Made by a program: the position numbers and the translations under genes
Part shown: in pieces, positions 35,274-46,961 of the stretch
Position numbering within the stretch: position 1 is the first letter of the stretch
How the letters are laid out: each line of letters opens with the position of its first letter
The notes under the pieces: generated by a model
The model's database searches: none
Seen by the model: only the letters and a program-made list of their open reading frames with translations
What the model was told of the DNA's origin: nothing
Assembly: GCA_000328365.1 (NCBI GenBank)
Contig: KB293638.1
Span: forward strand, 150,808 to 214,807
Direction of reading: 5' to 3'
From: Capitella teleta
Taxonomy: Eukaryota > Annelida > Polychaeta > Capitellidae
DNA length: 64,000 bases

Positions 35274-38200
35274 ATGGCTTCGATTTTCTCGTGTGTCGTG
35301 CGCAGTACTTCCACTGCGGGAATATCGGCATGGAGGACCAATCTCTCCAGTGTGAATAGAATGGTAGGAGGTTGCGACTTTAGTGAGCGATAAATGGAGC
35401 ATTTCTCCATAGCATTCTGAATGTCTTATTACCTAATAGGTGCTGTAACCGCAATGACAGTGAATCAATATTTACTATTGAATAGTGCATTGCTATGGAT
35501 ATCTTAGCCATGCTATGCACTCTTGAGTTTCAAGGTTATGACTTGATATGTCTAGGAATGTAATTAATTCAAATATTTCATCATTTCATAAATTATAAGC
35601 AATAGGCTTATCATTAAATCACTCATTCTAATAATTGTGATTATTCAACTTACTTGCATTTCAATTCAAAGGTCACACAAGAGTGAGAATTGAAATTTAA
35701 TGCCAATTTTTGGTGCGAGGACAATGCAATGGTCATTTTTGACCCACTTTCTTCATGCGTCAAAAGTCTTGTTTTAATAAAATAAGACTTTTGAAGCAGA
35801 AGTGATTTCCAAGAGGCCAAAGTACTTTCTTCACAGCAAAACTTAACCATTGGTTTTGACACCACCACCCAGAGTGGCATTCATATGAATGCTATTCACT
35901 TCTCCTGGCAACAATTGTTTTGTCCTCGGTGTGGACCAGTTGGCTGGGGGCACAGCACTTAATTACGCCACTCACATATCTATAACTCTAGATAGACTTG
36001 CCTCGGTCTATTCTACAATTACCAGTAGCGATTTTACTTCAACAAAGAAATTGTTCATTAATAATATCACCTCAGTTATGATTGAAAGAGCCGGCGAGAG
36101 AACAACTCTGCAGTTGGAATGATTTTAATAAAACATTAGTTGAAGTAAATTGCCACCTGCATATTCTGGATACTATTTGCTCAAAATGCAAATTAGTCAT
36201 TCTTCCTCTTGAGAAAGAAAATGTTATTTGGAGCATCCTGTGGGGCTGAAAAGGTCATCCTTGCCATGAACAAGATGAGGTTCAAGGGTGACCCCCACGG
36301 GTTTATTGTTTTCCTTGTGGAGTGCGGCCTTAGCACTGGCTATATAATACCGCCTCCATTCTGCCTTTGATTTGGTAGGTATCTACATACAACATTATGA
36401 TTTATTTTTAGAATACATGAAAAACAAATGTAACAATAACAGTTCTTTTAAGCCTGCTCTAATTGGAGATTTCACCAATCCTTTTTATTTTTCATTTTCT
36501 TCCTCTTGGTGAGCCGCATTTTTTCAAAGAACTTACACTCTTTTGTTTATAATGATATATGATGATTATGCTCTGAAAGTTTTGTTTAAATGCCTTCTGA
36601 AATAAAAAAGCAAATTTTCTATTTCACCAGGCCAAACTTTTACCTATCTTAACAATATTACAGATTTTTGTCACTCTTTTGGTGATAACTTCAGTTACAT
36701 TCATCATAGAAAAATAATTTTGATACCATTTTAAAGGATTTTAAACGCCCTTTAAAGTGATATATAATAGTGTGTATTTAATTGTATTTAAAAATTTACC
36801 TGACATGCCTAATTTTATGGGAGACAAAAGCTATTCTATCCTCATGAGTGATTCTGGTCTATTCTGGTGACATGAACAGCCTCCTATCACTTCCTGGCTC
36901 TATTATGAAATCGATGGCCCACCATTTTGAATGGATATTTCGTAAGCATGCTTAGGCTACTTGGAGTTATAATGTTTCCACATTTGTGGAAATCATAAAG
37001 CATTTATGTCATCCCCATGACCTTTGCACTGGGGCTATGACCTTTGCACTGGAGCTATGACCTTTGCCCTGGGGCTTGTCGCTGCTCCACCACTAATTTG
37101 GCTGTAATGTTTTGATACGATTGTGATAGTCTATTGATACAATTGAATTAATATAACTGTGTCTTTGTGAATCAAAGAGAGGCCTTTGAAGATGTGGTTT
37201 CTACAAATTGAGTTAGAAAATATGACACAGCTTAAAATGCGATCATGATGATCCAAAAAATAAAGTTTGGTTTAATTTGATATTTCTGTTAATGATGAAC
37301 CAAATGTCTGCTTTCAGATTCACAAATCTCCCGTCACAAAAGCGAATCGTGTGCCGTGTGGATGCAGGCGAAATCTCTCAACTGAATCTCCAAAACTGCC
37401 ACAAATGCCCCCGGAGCCAGGCGAGGGCAAATCAGTGAGTGATGACTGCTTCATTCCACGTCCGCCACTCTCTCCCTTTTTCAGCCAGTGACGTGGAAAA
37501 GTGTCGGCATCACGCTTGGTCTTGGAGGTGTGTTCCTCGCTGGAATGGTTTACTGGAAGAGCATAAAAGATGCCGGTTGGTTGTATGCTGAATCGGGTAG
37601 CAATAGCGTGAAGGGCGTTACTCTTTCAGCCATTGAAAAAGAGAAAGTCAAAACGATTGGAAAAGCCAGTCTGGGGGGAGAGTGGGAGTTGGTGGACTCC
37701 ACGGGGAAGGTCCGAACGGATAAAGACTTCCACGGCCAGTGGATTCTGCTGTATTTCGGATTCACGCATTGTCCTGATGTTTGCCCTGAAGAACTGGAGA
37801 AGATCGTGGAAGCGGTCGATCTGATTGGTCGGTTTGAGGTTCTCTTTCTTCGCTTTATACTACTCAGTTTTTCGCAGATGAGAGAAAAGACATTCCGAAT
37901 TTGCAGCCGATTTTCATCACGGTGGACCCAGAGAGAGATACCCCGAAAGCTGTGGCCGAATACATTGCCGGTCTGTCATTGGTGTTTTATGCATGAAGGA
38001 TTTCACTTTTTTGGGGGTTTTTTTTCCCCAGAATTTTCACCTAAGTTGATTGGCATGACGGGGTCGGTCGCGCAGATTGAGAAAGTCACTCGCGCCTTCC
38101 GAGTTTTCTTCTCGGCTGGTCCTAAGGATGATGACAATGATTACATTGTGAGTTTTGCTTAACACAAATTTAAATTTTCACAGAATTATTCGTCTGTTCT

Positions 38201-38334
38201 TGCAGGTCGATCACTCCATCATAACGTACCTGGTTGGTCCGGACGGCTATTTTGTCAATTACTATGGCCAAAACAAAAAGGCGCATGAGATTGCAAATGA
38301 TGTTCGTGTACAAATGGCAAAATTCAAAATGTGA
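35274..38334 (+). CDS. SCO1: Cytochrome c oxidase copper chaperone SCO1 (mitochondrial)
   Basis: Exons: 35274-35363, 37318-37434, 37485-37827, 37878-37970, 38032-38147 and 38206-38334, in phase, giving 295 residues (human about 301). Exon 1 encodes a basic, Ser/Thr-rich mitochondrial presequence (MASIFSCVVRSTSTAGISAW). A single TM lies at about 78-92, followed by the thioredoxin-fold domain: GQWILLYFGFTHCPDVCPEE with the copper-binding CxxxC (Cys165, Cys169), ITVDPERDTP, EFSPKLIGMTG, and the third copper ligand in DYIVDHS (His256), then YLVGPDG and YYGQNKK. SCO1 sits in the inner membrane and delivers copper to the CuA site of COX2. SCO2 shares the fold; the residues around the TM favour SCO1. 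Intron 1 is 1.95 kb; the others are 50-61 nt. AATAAA occurs at 38466 and 38574. Confidence 0.95.
37017..37076. repeat. Three 20-bp tandem repeats each containing TGACCTTTGC
   Basis: Units ATGACCTTTGCACTGGGGCT at 37017-37036, 37037-37056 and 37057-37076, with one or two substitutions. They lie in SCO1 intron 1, about 240 bp before exon 2. The reverse complement, GCAAAGGTCA, is a nuclear-receptor half-site (ERR/HNF4/COUP type). Confidence 0.75.
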
Positions 38335-41300
38335 TGTGTTTATATATATTTTTTAACCTCATCTTTCAATGTCTGTGTGCACTTTTTGGTGGCGCCATAT
38401 TTAACTGCTCTAATTGGAATGCACATGTGCTTTGTGCTCAATTCTCACGTTTTATTTTGGGCGTAAATAAAACTAATTCGTTAGTTCACCTGAAATTCAG
38501 TGAAATAAATTGTAAAATTTGAGTCTATTCATCTGAGTGGTAGATCATTTTGGTGTCTTTTTTTTTTTTGGTCAATAAATGCTTCAAAAAGAGTTAAATT
38601 TCAGACTGGATTATTTTATTCATATTTTCACTCGTAAATTTAGACCGTTAATCAGGTTTTGCGGAAAATTCGCAAAAAGTTTAACTTAACCTTTGGAAGG
38701 TGCGTTATGATTATTTCATATTTTGAGTCAAAAGTAGAAGACATCCGGAAAAAGATGGCGCTTCGCTTTTGTCGAGATAAAAGGTAATTGAGAATTTATA
38801 TCTATCGCGATTTCAAAGTCTTGAATGTGTTATTGCATGGCTATATAAGCTCTCATAAATATTGAATTTGTGAATTTCGAAGATTATTGATTCCAAACTC
38901 GAGACAACTCACTCCACTCAACATTGGCATGATTGGAAGTTGAATCGGCACTTCAACTAAAGTTGAGTTCAAGTTGAAGTTCAACTTCAAGTTATTTATT
39001 ACAATTAGTTAATAGTTAACATACTTTTGACAGTAAGCAGTCATCAGTCACAGTGTGACAGTACACTAGGCCAGTGTTGACAGGTTGACTTGTCTTGCGT
39101 ATCGGATCTCTTTCCAAGACTCCTAATAGTATCAGTAATAGAATTGGCAATTGCTGCTTTGCAAACAATGAGACATATTCATATTGATTATTTTAATTAT
39201 CATCATTATGATATCATTGCTAACCTGCTAACATCCCCCAGGGCCAAGATCAAGATGCTTACTACTAGTAACTCGCGAATCTATTATTATACCTGTAGTT
39301 ACCAGTATATGCACTATTCTGTCATTAGGTGCTCTCTATACTGGGAAACAACAATGATTACAATGGGGGGCTGACTCGCTGTGCCACTCCTTTTGGCTGG
39401 CTCCTGCGTTGCTTCAGCCCTTCAGCGAACGCCATGGGTCTGAACCCCGCCAAATTTATTTGTGCTACAATGGGGCATATTTCAGGTCAAACTCAGCTAT
39501 CATTTAGTAAATCACTGTCACTCACTCTGACTGTCAATCATGTTTTCATTTGAACTTTTGACCTGACCCATACTCTTATTGACCGGAAGTCGAAAAATTC
39601 ACATGTCTTGAAAAATGAGCAAATGATTTGGTTATCACAATGGGACATTCTTAGCACGAGAAAAAAAAAAACCCAATAAAAACCCAAAATGTTAGTTAGC
39701 CAGCGGAGAGATCTTGTTCTGCCGATGTTCCCAAGTGGAATTGAGTGACACGCTTGAAAGACTGCTGCCCATCAGCATTGCATGGGAATCTGTTCTAGTT
39801 GTGGATACCCCTGAGAAGGAAGTCATTTCCGGCGTTGCTGATCCTGAGCTGAGCTTCAAGACCTCTTGTGTTGATGGCGTCAAACCTTTTCAGTCCCTTC
39901 TGGAGTGATGTCTTCCATGCGTCTCTTTTCTGTGTTGTAGGGTTGGCAGTCAGAGCGGTTTCATCTTGATGCTTTATGTCAGAACCATCTGCTTTGCTCC
40001 CCATAATCTGGCCTTCGTAATATTGTTCCTGAGTCGTGTGTCGCTTTAACTATAAGTGATTTTCATTCTCCTTGACTCACACTTGCGTTCTTGTGTAATG
40101 TCTTTCTCTAACATTGAATGGCCTCAAACTTCGGCTCCGAGTTCTGGGGTCGAAGGTGATTTTCCCAGAACAGGAATTCGGAGAAAGTGCCGCGGATTCC
40201 AGGAAGCTGGGGTTGTATCCTGGAACTCTGTGCCTCCCTTGCGATTTTTTTGAAATCAGGTCAATTAATGAAACAACAGCGTGCCATTACTTATTCAGAA
40301 CGAAAAAATGAGGTCATAAAATTCATGATCAAGTGGAGTAGCCAGTGAAATTGAATGGTGCAACCATTAGCATAGAAGTGTACCAGTAATATTTTTCCCA
40401 TCCTTGCTTATTTCTAAGGTCACCATGGTAATGCATTACATAATACATAGGAATCAAGGATTTGAATGGCATGGTCTGGATTGTAATCCGCCTGTTTCCT
40501 AGGCAATGGAGGAGGCTGGATTAACAGGGTGACTGATAACAGTGACCTTATGACCTCAATCCGCTACCCTGATAAATTTCTTACAAAGACACAATTGGCT
40601 GAAACTAATAATTCTGTCATATGGAATTACATGACGCTGATTTTGATGATTATAATGGTACCGGTCGGTCATAACGGATATATATCTTGTGTCATTTATT
40701 CACTGGTGGCATATGCTAAAGGTCAAAAGGTCAAAAGGAGATTCATTTCCTCTCAAAAATCCAAGCCGTGGCTTGTGTGGATGCTTAATCCTTGTGCCGT
40801 ATAAATGTATACTTGTTTTTCGTAGTACCCGAGGGTATACAAGTATAACAAGTACACTGTCAACATTCATATCAGTGCCATGGGTTCTCCAGTTGAGATT
40901 CTCTCATCACGTTTGCAGTTTTTATATTTTTATTGGAGAAATTCAAGGTTATCTATCAAAGAATGAGTAGGTACGAGGGTTTTATAGCTTAATGCCTCCT
41001 GCCCCATTAAAGGGAGGGAGAACTGGTTAAAAATGGACTTTGAGTCGTTATTTGGTTGCTGCACTTCGCCAAATGCAATCGCAAAATGCTCATTAATCTT
41101 GCTTTAAAATCATCTTCCTCTGAAACTGGATGTTTTTCCTCATATGAGGTTATGTGTTCATTTATTCTATTCATCTTGTTACACTTTTTAAACTGATAAA
41201 TCTTTATATAAAAAACCCACAGAATTATCATGATAAGTAAATCCTGTAATACATTGTATATTTACGCATAATCATTGAGTTGTGATGATATTTACATAAT

Positions 41301-41400
41301 CTTAATGAATACTGATAAACAGTAGATATCAGCATGGTAAAATATCTCTCTGCAATTTGCCCAAAAGATCTTCCCCTTACGAAAAATAAAAAAATGGGGG
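38335..41400. other. Intergenic, no supported gene
   Basis: AT-rich, with the SCO1 3' flank (AATAAA at 38466 and 38574), overlapping short inverted words around 38945-39000 (AAGTTGAAGTTCAACTTCAAG-type) and a fragment of the TTAA-flanked repeat at 41007-41055. A minus-strand open frame at 39795-40004 has no recognised family. Confidence 0.4.
41007..41055 (+). repeat. 49-bp end fragment of the TTAA-flanked inverted-repeat element
   Basis: It starts TTAAAGGGAGGGAGAACTGG and is identical, apart from its last base or two, to the first 49 bp of the element at 46962-47677, then diverges. It may be a solo end or a family with a different interior. Confidence 0.7.
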
Positions 41401-42182
41401 GCGGGGAGCGAAATCGGTTGATTTGCGAGCGTGCGCTGTTGTTCGGCGTGCATTTATTTTTCCCACTGCAGCGAACGAGCGAAGACGCCACACAGCCAGC
41501 ATATCGTTGAATGCGGGTCTTGTGCGCTGTATCTGCGAGGGTCAGCGGTCTGTTTTTCCTTCTCCGGGGGCAGATGACCTCTGTCCGAGCATGGGTGATC
41601 CCCTTCCTTAAGCCGGTTGCGTCATCCGAGAGGAAGCCGGAATGCGGATCGCTTTTATCTCCCAGGGTTGAGCTCAACTGATAAGCGGTTTGAAATACGC
41701 TTTTGTCAAACACGGATTCCATGCATCTTCTTCTCACGCTGCGTGTGAGTATAGCGTGCGTTTAGTGTGCACTCTGTTTTTTGTGTACATTTCGGTGCAT
41801 TGGCGTCGATCGCTCACTCGATATTGAGGAAGTCATCAAGTGGATTAAATGATCCGAGTGAAGTCTTGGTGCTGTGACGTCACTGATCTGTTGATCGTCA
41901 ACCCTGAATGGATGCGATCGGGTTTCGCTGGTGACGTCATTCTCTGCTCCGTCTTGCTTGCTGTTTATCGTCACTTGTTTACAATCGTTTTATATGCTGT
42001 TTAACTGCGGCCAAACTGCCCGTGGCTCAAGACACCTGTTTGGCGGAGTATTCATCCATTGAGTCGACCTGTTCCGACTAAATTTAGTCTTTGGATGGGA
42101 TGATAATGAAAGAAAGAAGAACAGATGAGTTGATAGTTCTCCGGTTGGTGAACGATCTCGTTTCAAACACTTGGGTTTCAAC
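41401..42182. promoter_or_regulatory. CpG- and GC-richer stretch, possible promoter of the CARD gene
   Basis: Local composition changes from AT-rich to CpG-rich (about 41400-41800), and CpG-rich DNA continues intermittently to 42640. Its position upstream of a candidate first coding exon fits a promoter, but no core element is diagnostic. Confidence 0.3.
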
Positions 42183-42222
42183 ATGGATTCGCCCTCCGGC
42201 TGGCAATCTGTAAGGGACATGG
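42183..42222 (+). other. Candidate first coding exon of the CARD gene
   Basis: ATG at 42183 followed by MDSPSGWQSVRDM, ending in phase 1 before a GT at 42223. Joined to the acceptor at 43410-43411 it continues GSDEDLKMMQF into the CARD frame. A stronger-looking donor (GTAAGG at 42210) is out of phase with that acceptor, so this exon is tentative. Confidence 0.35.
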
Positions 42223-42424
42223 GTACTTTTTTCTTTTCTCTTTTGAACGCGAAGGAAGTTTGACAGCAAGTGAGTTAATTATGCAGACACGTGCTCACGC
42301 CACCGACAGCCGTTCCGCTCGGCATATCTGTATTAATTATACGAATAGGAGGCTACTGTGTGTACATCTTTCGCTGCCAGACGCCCGAAGCAGAGCATCA
42401 TTCGCGCGCGAACAGTGCACGTGC

Positions 42425-42470
42425 TGTGCGTGCAAGTGTGCGTGCAAGTGTGCGTGCAAGTGTGCGTGAT
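42425..42470 (+). repeat. 12-bp GTGCGTGCAAGT tandem repeat
   Basis: About three and a half units within the CpG-richer stretch upstream of the CARD exons. Confidence 0.75.
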
Positions 42471-43431
42471 CCGACGAGTGATGCATGCAAACGCGCTTCC
42501 CTTCCGGAGTTTCTGGCGAAATTTCGCGGAACTTCTGAGTCTTGTTTGTTTTGGGGAAGTTCAAAAATAGCGCCCGGAGTTATCCACTTCGCAAATACAT
42601 TTCGCAAAATAGCAGGCAGCGTCTCTCGGCGGCCGATGCATTCTTTAGCTCTGACCTCTGACCTTGACCTGATTCTAAGGATACAAAACAAGCTCGCCTG
42701 TTAATCGACCATTAGCTCGATATCCGTCTATTTCGGCAGCCTTATCTCTAGAAATCTCATCCATCTCCGTCATGCACTAACCTCGTAGCTTACCCGTCCT
42801 GTCAGGTCGACCTGACGTAAGTAATGCGCTTCCCCGAATCCCCTTTGATGTTATGAACCTCCGCGTAATCAGCGGGGAGAGGAAAAATATATGCTCCGCC
42901 AAAAAAAAACTTATATATACACCCACGATGTATGAAATGATTCTCATTCGAATCGATATTCTCGAGTTGCTGTTATACATACAGTGCGTGAAATTGTGGC
43001 ATATTTTTAATCTCTTTACGTGAGTATTCGTTAAAAGATTATTCTGGTTGAGATTTATTATTTATTGATTTGTTTGTGTAGCATTACACGGCGTGTGCTG
43101 TACAATCGAATTTTTGATCCAACTCGCGCAATATGCGATATTACGCGTCATTTGTGGTCAGGAATTTCTCGTGAGATTCGACTGTGTTGTGGTTTCGTGT
43201 TCAACTGATGCCGTTGTTTCTCCTCTCGTGTGTTAATGATATCTATGGATCCTCTTCCTGCAGTTTTGATTTCTATTTCTTACGTAGTTTGTTGTCGCGT
43301 GAATGTTTTCAGAAATGTTTGTATAAAAAGATTGCATTATTAAAATGTCCTTTTTCTCCGTTGTAGCAGACATTAATCCATTTGGCTAAATTCCTTCATG
43401 GCGTTTCACAGGGTCCGATGAAGATCTGAAA

Positions 43432-44665
43432 ATGATGCAGTTTCCCGCTCAACAGTTGAGCTCCACGCGTGACCTGGTGGAGTTGATCGACTCGGAGCCT
43501 CTCTTTGGATATCTTGTTCAGAACGGCGTGCTGAACAAGGACAGCCTGGAGAGCATTCAGTCGGAGCACACTCCCGCCAAAGTCAACCAGGCACTGTTGC
43601 ATCAGGTTGAACTGGGAGGAAAGACAGCTCAGAATTTACTGGTGAACGCCCTTCGACAGAGCGGTCAGCATTACTTGGCTAACCTCCTCGATGAAGGTAC
43701 AAGGATCAAGGCGTTAACGGGATCAGGTACGATACTCTCCCTGCCGTGTGGGTGTTATGTAATTGTTTCTCTGTTCTTTGCAGGTTTCTTAAGCAAATCG
43801 CGACACAAAGGTTCGTCTCTGTGAAAACTAACAGCGTGATTCTTTTACCGCTTTTTCGTTATTTACAGGTCAAGTCAGTCTGAATCTCAAAGTGCAAGCC
43901 ATGAAGCTTGTCCCGGAGCTAGTTCCGGCTGCCTCTCCGTTGGCGTGTCGCGATTGGATCAGTTTGGAGGACGTTCAGGTCCAGCTGGCGTCACTGTCAC
44001 GACCGAAGCCGCTGTCACTTCAGCCGCTTGAGATCGATGACTCAGAGACATCGGAGAAGAAGAATAATCGGTGTTGCATTTGCGGCTGCTTCGCACGCAT
44101 CTTTGCTTCGTCAAAACCGCCGTCAAATAAATACAAAGTTGACAGCAAGCGCAGCAACCAGGCGGTTCAACAGCTGCAGCAGAGTCACTTGGGGTCGTAC
44201 GCTACGAGTCCCGTTAAGCACTCGCAAGAGAGCGTTCTCTACCGGGAATTCCCTTCATATGCCAGCATGCGCACTCCCAAGGAGAATCGGAACAGCATCG
44301 CCAGTCTGCGCAACCTGGCCAACACAATACAAGAGAAATCCGAGCAGTTCTACGCCATTCTAAGGGACCCCACCAGCGCAACACGCGACGCCATGCTCAA
44401 GTACTTTGAACAGAACAGAGGCGTGCTCATTCTAGAGTCCTCCAATGCCACAGCCGCAGATGGAGTCATGGTGGGGGCCATCTGCATGCAGCTGCAGCAG
44501 CTGCAGGAACTCAAGGATTACCATGGCAACGGGAAGCTGGCTCAGGATCTCCAGAGTGCCCTTGTGACGGACAGTCTCCTCGAGCAGGTTGGAGCGACGG
44601 CCGTTCATCTCGAGGTGGATGTGAGCAACGAGGAGTTTGAGCTGGCCGAGCAAGAACTCACCTGA
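43432..44665 (+). CDS. CARD-domain adaptor-like protein with an unrecognised C-terminal module
   Basis: Exons: 43432 (or 43412 if spliced from an upstream exon)-43726, a 27-nt microexon 43784-43810, and 43869-44665; all junctions are phase 1, and the total from the ATG at 43432 is 372 residues. Residues about 10-95 form a CARD of six helices (STRDLVELIDSEPLFGYLVQ, NGVLNKDSLESIQSEHTPAK, VNQALLHQVELGGKTAQNLL, VNALRQSGQHYLANLLDE), a homotypic interaction domain of apoptosis and innate-immune signalling. A Cys cluster (NNRCCICGCF) near residue 175 could be acylated or bind metal. A Ser/Gln-rich linker follows, then a compact domain from about 255 to the end (LANTIQEKSEQFYAILRD...GVLILESS...VTDSLLEQVGATAVHLEVDV). 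I do not recognise that domain. No caspase, kinase or NACHT domain is present. The downstream intergenic region is T-rich, with AATAAA at 45919. Confidence 0.85.
43784..43810 (+). other. 27-nt cassette microexon of the CARD gene
   Basis: It is bounded by a polypyrimidine-CAG acceptor and a GTTCGT donor, phase 1 on both sides, and adds nine residues of basic sequence (FLSKSRHKG) between the CARD and the linker. Skipping it keeps the frame, so both isoforms are possible. Confidence 0.7.
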
Positions 44666-46714
44666 GCGCTCGCAGCTGGATTGCTTCGTTCCGAGTATTT
44701 TTTTATTTTAACTTATTTGTGAAATAAGTTTTCCACTTTCTGCTTGAATTCTTTTGTTTTCTGGGTCCAAACAGATTGATGTTCAGGGTGTTTTTTTTTT
44801 TTTTTTTTTTGTATCAATTTATGCTTCAGTGCAATAAGTGGGAACAGATATTTATTCTGTTTCCTTTCTGTTTAAACTCAGGCTAATTTCAACCGTCTTC
44901 CTTCTAAGAGCTTTAAGACTTTTTTTTTTATTTTTTTTTCTCCATTTTTGTGGCCCTTGTATGCTTCCATTGCCATATTATATATCAATGCACTTGCTCA
45001 CGGTGCATTTAGTGTAGAATTTTGAGGTCTGTGATTTGATATCGTGTGCTGCTTGACATTATACGGCCGAGGGTAATACTCATTTGTTTGCGTGCTGCGT
45101 GTGTCTTTGTGATTTCCTTCCCTCGTGTGTTAACTTCATGGATACATTTTTAGTTTTTTTTCGGATCCATTTCATTTTGAAGGTCATTCGCATTATACGT
45201 GTTGAGGTCACAGGAGTAGGTTTTTATTTCGCCCGGTGTGTGTTTATTTTTACGCCTCCTCGACGTTCAGAATTTTAGATTATATTTTAATTTAATCATT
45301 TTAATGTTTTATTTTTTAAATCAATATTTTTTTTTTCCGTTCAGTGTATTATTGATTAATGATCTCTCTTCCTAAGGATGCTTGTGTATTCTCTTAATTT
45401 TATTGATAACTTGAAGAAAAGATTAAGTTTATTAATTCTCGTTAGTTATCAAGCTATTTACAATCATGTATTTTGTTATTCCAACACAAATTTTTTCTCT
45501 CCATATATTATGATAATGGCGTTTGTTGGATTTTGTTTATGTTTCGATTTCAGGATATACAAAAAAACGCCAGCCATTTTTAATTACGTAAAATCTCAGT
45601 GTTTTGACTGGTGATATAATTACACGTATGAAGGTCAACAATTATTTTTTCTCAAAACACAATTTTTTTTTTTAGACTTTTGATTTTTGCAGTCGAGTTT
45701 GTTCTCTCCATGTTTGTTGTCTGTTTGTGGATTTGCCTTTTCTTTATTGCCAGTGTTCAGCTTTTTATTCATCTGCATGAATTATTGTGAGATTTTCAGG
45801 AGAAAATTCTTCTTATTTTTCTGCTATAATTGAGTAAATGAGGGAGATGACTTTATCAGTGCTCTCTATACACAGCAATGTTATGATTGCTTTGAAAATC
45901 TCTTTATTGATGATTTTTAATAAAAATTGCAATTATTAAACAGCCTCTCGATCTGTCATTTTGAATTTAGAAATTATTAAATTAAAATTGTGTACCTAGG
46001 AATCAATATATTTTATTAATTAACTTCCGAGGACAATATCAAATAGGTTCTCCTACTATTCTTATAATCAAGACTTATTAGGTCAGAACGACTCGGCAGT
46101 GCCATTTGTTGACCTTTGACCTAGATCAATGTGCTAAATATTGACCTCTGAACTTGGGTGAACTACTTCACTAGTATATAGAGCGTTGCGCGTTCGAACT
46201 TAACGTCACTATTTCGGGATTTGTGTTCGCATTTTGCTCGAGAAATTATTCATAGAGGAAACCAGTGGCTGCCATTTGAAGACACTGTGAATTCAGAATT
46301 GTGTTTTGTTTCGCGAAGAAGAACCACACGAAATCGCGTTGACTCAAAGCTGCTTTGCATTTGGACAATTCGTAGAGGTCTGTCTCTGGTCTTAATCTAG
46401 CTCCCCAAGGGAAGCGGAGCAGATCCCACACACCGCTACCACTATAGCGTAGTGTATACGCTACGCTGGCGGCTTGGGGCGCTAGTCTTAATCCATTGAT
46501 TTAAGCATATTTCTAGTTTTAAGACTAATATCACTTATATGAGTGACATGACTTATGCATCAGCCAATATCATTCGTTCGTTTGGTTGCAGCGAAGACTT
46601 GTGGCAATGCTCAATTATTAGGTTAAAAGACTAAAAATAGATGTCAGCCGGGCCTCGCTCCCCATAGGGATGATAGGCCATACTATACTATGAGTATGAT
46701 ACACTATGATACTG

Positions 46715-46861
46715 CCATAGTAGCACAGATAAATCGGGCGAGGTCTGCGACCCTTGGGTCTCGCTGTAGTATGTCAGCTACTGTCATCGGTACTAAGGTA
46801 GCTGACATACTACAGCGAGACCGAGAGGTAAACGCTCGCCCGATCTATCTGTGCTAGTACT
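46715..46861. mobile_element. Foldback (long inverted repeat) element
   Basis: Two arms of about 62-67 bp (46715-46781 and 46800-46861) are inverted copies, sharing GTCTCGCTGTAGTATGTCAG and AGCACAGAT-ATCGGGCGAG words, around a loop of about 18 bp. A single arm recurs at 20455-20512, showing that it is dispersed. Confidence 0.7.
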
Positions 46862-46961
46862 AAGGAGTGAGGTAGCTGGTAGCGGAGCAGTATTTTTAAC
46901 TGCGTTGTGTAACTGTGCAGCTGCGTTATGAATATTATGATGCGTAACCAGTCTGGTAACT

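Noticed and set aside
39795-40004. Minus-strand frame with a polar sequence (TTQKRDAWKTSLQKGLKRFD)
   Set aside because: It is faintly like the charged regions of retroelement proteins, but no diagnostic motif is present and it does not connect to other exons.
41228-41737. 169-codon minus-strand frame in the CpG-richer region
   Set aside because: No family similarity, no flanking splice-linked exons, and no codon pattern distinct from the other strand.
43432-44665. Gasdermin/pejvakin identity for the CARD gene
   Set aside because: On reading, the N-terminal domain is a CARD and no gasdermin pore-forming pattern is present.
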